64,000 bases of DNA from UBA8752 sp036159995. GTDB taxonomy: Bacteria; Bacteroidota; Bacteroidia; Flavobacteriales_D; Sanyastnellaceae. Positions within the stretch are counted from its first letter, which is position 1. Each line of letters opens with the position of its first letter. Shown in pieces: positions 55,739 through 62,864 of the stretch. The position numbers and the translations under genes are program-made. The notes beneath the pieces are model-generated. The model searched no databases and was not told the DNA's origin. It saw only the letters and a program-made list of their open reading frames with translations. The DNA is taken from contig JAYYEI010000047.1 in assembly GCA_036159995.1 (NCBI GenBank), forward strand, positions 1-64,000, given 5' to 3'.

Positions 55739-57660
55739 TCGCACGTTTGGCCAAAGGCACCCAACATGACCAACAGATCACCCACAGCCGTGGCCCCGTC
55801 GCCATCGAGGTCCGTCGGACAGGAACTGCTCCCCTCACATTCGAGGGTCAGCGGATTCCACACCGTGCCTTCCCCACAGTAGATGTAGGCTCCGGATTCC
55901 TCCGTGTCGCACAGGCCATTGCCGTTGATGTCCGAAGCGCAGTCTCCACCACACACACCCAGCGCATCCACGACGTTTCCGTCGCAATCACAGGTTCCGG
56001 GGAGGATGCCGCTTCCGTTGCAGACGCCACATTCATCGAATTCTCCGACGCAATCGTCCACGTTGTCGCACACCCCATCCCCATCGGCATCGGCCGCACA
56101 ACTTCCATTGCAGACCCCAAGGGCATCGTATGCGCCGACACAGTCGTCCTCATCATCGCAGATGTCATCCTCATCGACGTCCGCACAAGGAACGGGACAG
56201 GTCAGGGCCACACCGTTGACCGACAAGGCATCGAACTCGACCTCTCCACTGGAGACCTGAAGCTTCACGGACCGGGTGAAGGTCACCGCCGACACCGTGA
56301 TGGTGTTCATGCCGTATTCGAGGGGGAAGGGGTTTCCGTTGAACCAGTTGCCGTTGGCCACCGTCTTCACGATGCGGTAGTTGGCGCCGTCTGCGGGGAG
56401 CAGAGTCACGTTGATGTCGATGACCTGTTCCGCCCCACTGTCTGCACTGTCCGGGGTGGTGACCGTCATGGCATACGGCCACGTCGCATTGGGGCCATCC
56501 GCGAAGAGCAGACAGTCCGCCACAGGCGTTCCCCCGGCCTCGGCTCCCGCACACTCCAAGGCATTGCCATTGACCGTCAAGGCATTGAATTCCACCTCAC
56601 CACTGTCGAACTGCAGCTTGACCGAGCGGTCGAACGTGACCGCAGACACGGTGATCGTGTTGATGCCGAGGGCCAATGCCTGGGCACTTCCCGTGTCCCA
56701 GTTGCCATTGGACACGGTCTTCACCACCCGGTATTGGGCACCGGCAGCCGGGAGCGAGGTGATGTTGAGGACGACCACCTGTTCCGCTGCACTGTTCGCA
56801 CTGTCCGGGGTCGTCACGGTCAACGCGTGAGGCCAGGTCTCGTTCGGGCCCTCATCGAAGAGGCTGCAACCGGCAATGGCCGTGCCTTCTCCCGAGAAGC
56901 TCTCGCACTCTTGGGCCTCCCCATTGATGGACAAGGAATCGAATTCCACCTCTCCGCTGGACAATTGAAGCTTCACCGTCCGGTCAAACGTCACGGCCGT
57001 TACGGTGATGGTGTTGAGCCCAAACGTCAGGGCGAAGGCATTGCCATTGTTCCAATTCCCATTGGCCACCGTCTTCACGATGCGGTAGTTCGCTCCACCG
57101 GCAGGAAGCGAAGTCACATTGATGTCGATGACCTGCTCCGCACTGCTGTTGCCGCTCTCCGGAGTGGTCACCGTCAACGCATAGGGCCAGGTCTCATTGG
57201 GTCCATCCGCAAACAGACTGCATTGCGCCACCGGCGTCCCAGTATCCGTGGCCCCAGGGCAAGCCTGGGCATCACCATTGATTTCGAGCACATCAAACTC
57301 AATGGCCCCATCGGAGAACTGCAATTTGACGGTGCGGTCAAACGTCACAGCCGATACGGTGATCGTGTTGAGGCCCATCGTCAACGCGAAGGCATTGCCG
57401 TTGTTCCAGTTGCCGTTGGCCACGGTCTTGACCACCCGATAGTTCGCACCACCCGCGGGCAGCATCGTCACATTGATGTCAATGACCTGTTCCGCGCTGC
57501 TGTTCCCGCTGTCCGGCGTGGTCACAGTCAACGCGTAAGGCCAGGTGTCATTGGGCCCGTCCGCAAACAAGCCACAGTCGCTGATGGCCGTGGATTGTGC
57601 GGTCAACCCAAAAGAGAAACACAGGAGGGCAATGGAAAGGAAGAGAAGGTGAAGCTTCAT
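55735..57660 (-). CDS. Secreted protein of four tandem 118-residue modules with TSP3-like region and dockerin-like tail
   Basis: This 641-residue protein has a signal peptide (MKLHLLFLSIALLCFSFGLTAQ). From residue 29 four modules follow with an exact 118-residue period, starting at residues 29, 147, 265 and 383. Each opens with CxLFxxGPNxTWPxAxTVTT, contains RVVKTVANGNW and TITVSAVTFDRxVKLQ, and ends in a cysteine plus a linker. After the modules comes an Asp- and Cys-rich thrombospondin type 3-like region (DADGDGVCDNVDDCVG) that probably binds calcium, then the linker YCGEGTVWNP and the tail. The start at 57660 follows a non-coding AT-rich region with a TATCTTAA box. The stop overlaps the beta-helix gene by GTGA, so the two are coupled and probably co-secreted. 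Function is unknown; the modules look like adhesive or glycan-binding beta domains. Confidence 0.88.
   Translation of the reverse strand: MKLHLLFLSIALLCFSFGLTAQSTAISDCGLFADGPNDTWPYALTVTTPDSGNSSAEQVIDINVTMLPAGGANYRVVKTVANGNWNNGNAFALTMGLNTITVSAVTFDRTVKLQFSDGAIEFDVLEINGDAQACPGATDTGTPVAQCSLFADGPNETWPYALTVTTPESGNSSAEQVIDINVTSLPAGGANYRIVKTVANGNWNNGNAFALTFGLNTITVTAVTFDRTVKLQLSSGEVEFDSLSINGEAQECESFSGEGTAIAGCSLFDEGPNETWPHALTVTTPDSANSAAEQVVVLNITSLPAAGAQYRVVKTVSNGNWDTGSAQALALGINTITVSAVTFDRSVKLQFDSGEVEFNALTVNGNALECAGAEAGGTPVADCLLFADGPNATWPYAMTVTTPDSADSGAEQVIDINVTLLPADGANYRIVKTVANGNWFNGNPFPLEYGMNTITVSAVTFTRSVKLQVSSGEVEFDALSVNGVALTCPVPCADVDEDDICDDEDDCVGAYDALGVCNGSCAADADGDGVCDNVDDCVGEFDECGVCNGSGILPGTCDCDGNVVDALGVCGGDCASDINGNGLCDTEESGAYIYCGEGTVWNPLTLECEGSSSCPTDLDGDGATAVGDLLVMLGAFGQTCE
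55738..55881 (-). other. Dockerin-like C-terminal tail with YCG linker (copy 3)
   Basis: The last 48 residues comprise YCGEGTVWNPLTLEC and a tail starting CPTDLDGDGATAVGDLL. The calcium-loop Asp positions 1, 3, 5 and 12 and the Gly at 6 are present. The arrangement is the same as in copy 2, and the tail alone is the same as in copy 1. Confidence 0.75.
56191..57576 (-). repeat. Four tandem 118-residue protein modules
   Basis: The modules begin at bases 57576, 57222, 56868 and 56514 reading leftward, a period of exactly 354 bases. The fourth is shorter because it lacks the linker. All four share the pattern GPNxTWPxAxTVTT, INVTxLPAxGAxYRxVKTVxNGNW and TITVxAVTFxRxVKLQxxxG. Residues differ at many positions, so the copies are diverged duplications. 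Confidence 0.9.
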
Positions 57661-57774
57661 GATGTTCAAGTGCAACATGATCAATGTCAAGGATTTAAGA
57701 TAAGATCCGGGCAAGGCGAACCACAAATCAGGAGGGCAGGTCTTTGTAATCGTCGCAAGGCGGCATGAAATGCT

Positions 57775-59361
57775 TCATTTGGCCTTGCTCGGTTCAGTGT
57801 ATACGCGCTGGATGACCGTATCGGTCATCAGCTTCATCTGCTCCAGTGATCCGTCATCTCCGTAGAGGCGGCGGATGGAATCCAGCTCCGCCTTCAACGT
57901 GGCCACGAGTTCAGGGTCAGCTTCCGCATAGAGGTTGTTCATCTCCAGCGGGTCGGCCTCCATGTCATACAGCTCCCACTCGTCCATGGAGTAGTAGAAG
58001 TGCATGAGCTTGTACCGATCCGTGCGGATGCCATAGTGTGGTTGCACCTTGTGCCACTTGGGGTACTCGTAATAGTGGTAGTAGACCGAGGATCTCGGCG
58101 CCAAGTCTCCACCATCGAGGGCCGACTTGAAGCTCTCCCCCTGCATCTCGTCTGGCACGTCGAGACCCGCGAAGTCGAGCAGCGTCGGGGCGAAATCCAC
58201 ATTCATCGCCATGGCGTCGGACGTGCTGCCCGGCTCGATGACGCCAGGGCATTGGATCACGAAGGGCATCTTGAACGACTCCTCGTACATCCATCGCTTG
58301 TCGAACCAACCGTGCTCGCCGAGGTAGAAGCCCTGGTCCGAGGTGTACACCACGAGCGTATTCTCGTCGAGCCCGGTTTCTTCGAGGTAATCGAGAACCC
58401 GCCCGATGGCGCGGTCCACTCCGGCCACGCACCGCAGGTAATCCTTGATGTAGGTCTGGTACTTCCAGTGCTTCAGCTCCTGCCCCTGCAGGGTATCGTT
58501 CGGCGTCCAGAACTGGCCCTGATCGCCATAGGAGAGCCACCGCATGGAGTCCCGGCGGGTCTCCAGTCCCGCCGGCGGCTCCTGCTTCATGTCCCGGCGG
58601 TTGAGGTGATTTTCAATCTCCATCATGTTCTCGCTGGCCGCGAGCCGGCCGGCATAGTCGTCGTCGAATGTCTCCGGCACGGGGAAGTCGAAATCGGTGA
58701 AGAGGTCGTGGTACATGGAGTCGGGGCGCCAATCGCGGTGCGGCGCCTTAAACTGGTACAGGAGCATGAAGGGCTTGTCTCCGTCCCGCTGGGACAGCCA
58801 ATCGATGCAATCGTCCTCGATGACCTGCGTGCTGTGGCGGCGGTATTCCGTGACCGTGTCCGTCCCGTTCACGCAGAAGACCGGCTTGAAATAGGTGCCC
58901 TGCCCTCCCCAGTTGATCAGAACCTTGGAGTAATCAAAGCCTGTAGGCTCCGTCCCAAGGTGCCACTTCCCGATGACCGCCGTTTCGTAGCCATTGGCCT
59001 GGAAGATCTTGGGAAACGTGAGTTGGCTTCCATCGAAATCCCCTCCGTCCACATTCTTGTAGAACCCGTTCTCATGGGAAAATTTCCCCGTGAGGATGGA
59101 CGACCGGCTCGGTCCACAAATGGAATTCGTGCAGTACACCGCATCCATCCGGGCCCCGTTCTGTGCGATGCGGTCGATGTTGGGCGTCGGGGCCAGCTTG
59201 CTGATGTCCGAACCATAGGCACTGATCGCCTGGTAGGCGAGGTCGTCGGCCATGATGTACAGGACGTTCATGGGCTTCTGATCGGACCCGGATTCGGCTG
59301 CGCCCTGACAGGCGGTCAATCCCAGAGTAATCAGGAAGAAAGTGAAAAGGCGAGGGGTCAT
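57775..59361 (-). CDS. Sulfatase lipoprotein (formylglycine-type)
   Basis: This 528-residue protein is a type I sulfatase that would remove sulfate from polysaccharides or glycosaminoglycans. The sulfatase signature CGPSRSSILTG lies at residues 82-92, with Cys82 the residue converted to formylglycine. NVLYIMADDL (32-41) supplies the metal-binding aspartates. A lipobox-type cysteine (LTAC, Cys18) anchors it to the membrane. Later motifs GKWHLG and SDQGFYLGEHGWFDKRW are also standard. It is the last gene of the operon, 19 bases after the glycoside hydrolase. No maturation enzyme is visible in the window. The substrate is unknown, but with its neighbours it points to a sulfated polysaccharide. 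Confidence 0.95.
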   Translation of the reverse strand: MTPRLFTFFLITLGLTACQGAAESGSDQKPMNVLYIMADDLAYQAISAYGSDISKLAPTPNIDRIAQNGARMDAVYCTNSICGPSRSSILTGKFSHENGFYKNVDGGDFDGSQLTFPKIFQANGYETAVIGKWHLGTEPTGFDYSKVLINWGGQGTYFKPVFCVNGTDTVTEYRRHSTQVIEDDCIDWLSQRDGDKPFMLLYQFKAPHRDWRPDSMYHDLFTDFDFPVPETFDDDYAGRLAASENMMEIENHLNRRDMKQEPPAGLETRRDSMRWLSYGDQGQFWTPNDTLQGQELKHWKYQTYIKDYLRCVAGVDRAIGRVLDYLEETGLDENTLVVYTSDQGFYLGEHGWFDKRWMYEESFKMPFVIQCPGVIEPGSTSDAMAMNVDFAPTLLDFAGLDVPDEMQGESFKSALDGGDLAPRSSVYYHYYEYPKWHKVQPHYGIRTDRYKLMHFYYSMDEWELYDMEADPLEMNNLYAEADPELVATLKAELDSIRRLYGDDGSLEQMKLMTDTVIQRVYTEPSKAK

Positions 59362-59380
59362 GGCGTAGGGGGTTGGAGGC

Positions 59381-60649
59381 TCATTCCACGAGGAAGGGAA
59401 TGTTGGCCACGGAGACTTGATGGTGGGGATTCTGGGCGAAGAGGAAGACGCGATAGGCTCCGGGACGGGAGGGGGTAGTGAACGTCATGGCCCTTCCTTC
59501 GGTCGACTCAAATGCGAGGTTCAATTCGTCGGGACGCTCCTGGAGGTCGCCGCCAATCTTGTTGGTGAAGCCCTCGGGGAAGAGCCTGAGCTCCAGCTCG
59601 ACCTCCTGTTCCTCACACAGGGGACAATCGAAGTCCAAGGTGGCCGTCTCCCCCGCCTTCACGACGTGGTCCTGTCTCCATCCGATGCCATTGAGCCGGA
59701 TGTCCATCACCGAGGGGGCGCGGTGCTCCGGCCAGGAGCCGGTCCAGCAGTAGTGCATGGCATCGACGGCGTCCGTGGGGCGTCCATCGTAGGTGAACAT
59801 GCCGTGCCACGTGGCCGTGCTTTCCTGCTTCTGTCCCCAGAGGAAACAGTAGCTCCCCAGGCACTGCTCCCGGTCGGCCTCGATCAGCTCGAGGTAACGC
59901 CGCTTGCGTTGCTCGGCCTTGACCCCACCCGGGGGTTCGACCTTGGCTTTCCACGCGGTCATGGGGGCTTCAAACGGGCCGTTGACCCCCCACTCGGTCA
60001 CGATGTAGGGCTTGTCCCAATTGAAACGACGGATGTTGAGCGACAAGTTCTCGATGGAGCCGTAGGCATTGACCCCGAGGATGTCCACGCTCGGACAATG
60101 GGTCCGGATCATGAACGATTTGGCCGGGTCGAATCCCGCGACGACCGTCATCGTGGGATGGTGCGGATCCACTTGATGGATGAAAGCCGCGATCTCCTCG
60201 ATGGTCTCCCACACCTTGAAATTGGCATACCGCAGATCCATCTCGTTGCCGATGCCCCAGACCAGGACGGCGGGGTGGTCCTTGTACTTGAGGACCTCCG
60301 TCTTGAGCTGCTCGATCTGGGATCGGACGGCATATTCATCATCGTAGTCCATCCCCGTCCGTTCGGGCCGGACATACAGGCCGAGCGACACGGTCATGTC
60401 ATACCGGAGCGCCGAATCCAGAAGGTCGGCCTTGCCCGTGCTCCAGAGCCGGATCGAATTGGCCCCGGAAGCCTTCAGCAGAGGGAAATGGGCCTTCGCC
60501 CCGGCCCCAAGGATGTGGTAGGGTTTCCCGTTCCGCTCCAACGCGAAGCCATCCCCGTCGGCGACGACCTCCACATGAGCCGGCCCCGATTGCGCGGACA
60601 CTTGGGCCGAGCCCAACATGACGAGGATAAGACACAGCACGCTCCTCAT
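59381..60649 (-). CDS. TIM-barrel glycoside hydrolase (GH2/GH5 clan A-like)
   Basis: This 422-residue exported protein has a signal peptide ending VSAQ (residue 20). The TIM-barrel part contains GNEMD with the probable acid/base Glu136 and YIVTEWGVNG with the probable nucleophile Glu219, the pair expected for clan GH-A hydrolases. The start FALERNGKPYHILGAGA and NSIRLW resemble GH2-type TIM barrels. The C-terminal 110 residues form a beta domain with a CPLCEEQE segment. I cannot name the family number. The ATG at 60649 overlaps the upstream stop by ATGA; an in-frame ATG at 60661 is less likely. The neighbouring sulfatase suggests a sulfated substrate. Confidence 0.85.
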   Translation of the reverse strand: MRSVLCLILVMLGSAQVSAQSGPAHVEVVADGDGFALERNGKPYHILGAGAKAHFPLLKASGANSIRLWSTGKADLLDSALRYDMTVSLGLYVRPERTGMDYDDEYAVRSQIEQLKTEVLKYKDHPAVLVWGIGNEMDLRYANFKVWETIEEIAAFIHQVDPHHPTMTVVAGFDPAKSFMIRTHCPSVDILGVNAYGSIENLSLNIRRFNWDKPYIVTEWGVNGPFEAPMTAWKAKVEPPGGVKAEQRKRRYLELIEADREQCLGSYCFLWGQKQESTATWHGMFTYDGRPTDAVDAMHYCWTGSWPEHRAPSVMDIRLNGIGWRQDHVVKAGETATLDFDCPLCEEQEVELELRLFPEGFTNKIGGDLQERPDELNLAFESTEGRAMTFTTPSRPGAYRVFLFAQNPHHQVSVANIPFLVE

Positions 60650-61833
60650 CCGCCCTTCCATTTGAACGGTTTGTCCGGGTTGCCCCGGAATTCAGCGAGC
60701 TCGAAATCCCCTGCAGTGAACCGGGCATCCTCCAGCACCTGAAAGCGAACCTCCTTCAGCGCAGTCCAATCCACCTCCTCGTGGCCACGAATGGACTTGA
60801 TGGGCACACGCACGGCCCATTCTCCCGGCGTCACATTCTGGAAGTTGTCCTCATCCAAGGTCACCTGGATGCGCCGCTTCGCGCCACGGTAGGCAAACAG
60901 GGTCATCCGAAGCTTGGGCGGGGAGTCCGCCTTCAGACGGAACTGAACCGCCGAGGTCGAATGATGCTCCTCCACATCGACGAGGAGCCACCGGTGGGCC
61001 CCGAACCCAAAGCTGTCCCACGGCTTCTTCCCCTCCAGTCGGACATCGGCCACCACCGCCTCCGAGCCCTCCCATCCCTCCGGCGAGGCGACAAAGCTGA
61101 AGTGATCGGATTCAACGGGGTTGATCCCCCACCACGATTCCCGTCCCTCACCCAAGACGAAGGGAAGCGCCATCACCCGGTGGGTCGAGGTCGAGGCCTC
61201 CCGGCCGTAGTTGTGCTGGTGGGGCACAATGCGGATGTCGTCCACATGCACGTCCCCTTTCTGTTGGAACTCGATGCGCAGCTCCTTGATGTTGGCCAAG
61301 TTGACCCCGTTCCGTTCCGGACGGAAGGCCTGCAGGGGAATGCGCACCCGGGTCCATTCTGTGCCGATGCCGCCTCCCTCCATGTCGAGCAGGCTCATTT
61401 TGGTCACACACCGCTTGCCGCCATAGTCCGCCAGGCTGAAGAACATGGGCACCTTGGTGAGAAAACCCGAATCCACACGCACCATCAACTCGATGGCCCC
61501 CTCCTCATAGATCCCGGACAGGTCCTTGCCCTTGTAGTCCTTCCACAGGAATCCCATCCCGATGTAGCGGCACCCTTCGGATTGGTCCCATTGCAAGTGC
61601 AGGTGGTCCTCCCCGGAATGGCTGCCTTCCTTCACAGCGCGGAAGGACCGGCAGGGAATGTCCTTCAACCCGAAGGCCGGAGTCCGTTCCGAATCCGTGA
61701 AAACCTCCGCGTATTCAAAGGCCGCCCACACGTCCGCCTCGGGCTGCACGACATCGTACAACGCCACGTCCTGCAGCTGACCGCAGGAGACCATCAGCAT
61801 GAACGACAGAAGGACAGCAGGCAGGCGCATCAT
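60646..61833 (-). CDS. Lipoprotein with two CBM-like beta-sandwich regions
   Basis: This 395-residue protein has a lipobox (LMVSC, Cys17) and two beta-rich halves that look like carbohydrate-binding or galactose-binding-like domains. One covers about residues 30-210 (LHLQWDQSEGCRYIGMGFLWKD, WTRVRIPLQAFRPERNGVNL, IKELRIEFQQKGDVHVDDIRI). The other covers about 215-395 (FGFGAHRWLLVDVEEH, LRMTLFAYRGAKR, WAVRVPIKSIRGHEEVDW). The phrase D-x-HVDDI is common in CBM11/complex-I-like folds. No catalytic motif is seen, so a glycan-binding surface protein is the best reading. The ATG at 61833 overlaps the upstream stop by ATGA. Confidence 0.75.
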   Translation of the reverse strand: MMRLPAVLLSFMLMVSCGQLQDVALYDVVQPEADVWAAFEYAEVFTDSERTPAFGLKDIPCRSFRAVKEGSHSGEDHLHLQWDQSEGCRYIGMGFLWKDYKGKDLSGIYEEGAIELMVRVDSGFLTKVPMFFSLADYGGKRCVTKMSLLDMEGGGIGTEWTRVRIPLQAFRPERNGVNLANIKELRIEFQQKGDVHVDDIRIVPHQHNYGREASTSTHRVMALPFVLGEGRESWWGINPVESDHFSFVASPEGWEGSEAVVADVRLEGKKPWDSFGFGAHRWLLVDVEEHHSTSAVQFRLKADSPPKLRMTLFAYRGAKRRIQVTLDEDNFQNVTPGEWAVRVPIKSIRGHEEVDWTALKEVRFQVLEDARFTAGDFELAEFRGNPDKPFKWKGG

Positions 61834-62864
61834 TGATCCAGCAGCGGGGCATTTTCGGTGAACATCACGAAGTCGATGTCGGTGCGGACGTCCACATCGG
61901 CGTTCTCCGGACAGTTGGCATTGGCTGATGGGCAGGACTGGCACTGGAGCCGGATGGCGGAGATGTCCGCCGGTGTGCGCACGTTGTCGCCGCCTTGGCT
62001 TTTCACCTCGAAGTCGCTGTACGGGATGGCCACGTAGCGCCATCCAATCCAGTCCACCGGTCGGATCTGGTATTTGTAGACCTCCATGTCCGTCGTGAAG
62101 ACATCCGCTCCATTGTTGGACGTGTTGTCGTTGAACGGCGCCGTCGACTCGGAGATGAGGATGTTGACGTACTGATCGGTGGCCAACGCCCCGTCCATGC
62201 CGGACAGCACGCCGAGGTTCAAGTAGAAGTTCTCGGCATCCGCCGTCACAGCACTCAGGTCCAGAGGGAAGTCAATCTGGCCGAGCATCCATTCGTTCCA
62301 GCCCATGCGCCCCCCCATCTTGAAATAGTTGGCCCCCATCAGTGGATCGTCCTGGGCCACCTCGAAGGTCATGTTCTGCGAAAACTGGTGGAAGACGAGG
62401 GCCTCCTCGGGAATGCCCTCCTCGAAATCGGCAACCGGAATGCCATCGAAGACCCGCGTGCCAGCCACCGTCAATTCGGTGCGCATCGTGTCCGGCTCAT
62501 CGAGCACGGTCAGCTCCACGGTGCAGTCCTCCGTCGTGAAGAAAGGAACCTGCGAGGTGCCTCCAGTCCACACAACGGCATTGGAGTCGAGGCGACTCGA
62601 AAACCCCGTGATCACCTTCCGGCTGCCGGTCGTCTGGCCTTCGATGACGAGGGTCCAATCCACCTCCTTGTTGAATTCCGCATGGAACCCGACCACATCG
62701 TTGACGGAGAAATCGGGGTTCGAATCGGTCACCCGCAGCGAGTCGAGAATGTCAAATTCTCCGAGCAGGACCACAATGGACGGCCCCTCGAATTCCTCGG
62801 TCGAGCAGGCGTACAGGCCAAGGGCGATGCCCAGGGCAATCAGGGAAATCCTCAGGGTGTTCAT
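61830..62864 (-). CDS. SusE-like glycan-binding lipoprotein
   Basis: This 344-residue protein has a lipobox-type signal (LGLYAC, Cys20). It has an Ig-like N-terminal domain (VVLLGEFDILDSLRVTDSNPDF, WTLVIEGQTTGSRKVITG), followed by a larger beta domain with NYFKMGGRMGWNEWMLGQIDFP, a Trp-rich segment that could bind sugar. The overall order recalls SusE/SusF-type surface lipoproteins, although similarity is not strong. A Cys-rich segment (LQCQSCPSANANCPENADVD) lies near the end. It is coupled to both neighbours by ATGA. The function is inferred from context. Confidence 0.7.
   Translation of the reverse strand: MNTLRISLIALGIALGLYACSTEEFEGPSIVVLLGEFDILDSLRVTDSNPDFSVNDVVGFHAEFNKEVDWTLVIEGQTTGSRKVITGFSSRLDSNAVVWTGGTSQVPFFTTEDCTVELTVLDEPDTMRTELTVAGTRVFDGIPVADFEEGIPEEALVFHQFSQNMTFEVAQDDPLMGANYFKMGGRMGWNEWMLGQIDFPLDLSAVTADAENFYLNLGVLSGMDGALATDQYVNILISESTAPFNDNTSNNGADVFTTDMEVYKYQIRPVDWIGWRYVAIPYSDFEVKSQGGDNVRTPADISAIRLQCQSCPSANANCPENADVDVRTDIDFVMFTENAPLLDQ

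Noticed and set aside
56191..57576. Tandem 354-base repeats as an assembly artefact
   Set aside because: The four copies differ at many residues, keep an exact codon-phased period, and a fifth homologous copy sits in another gene. That fits real, diverged duplication.
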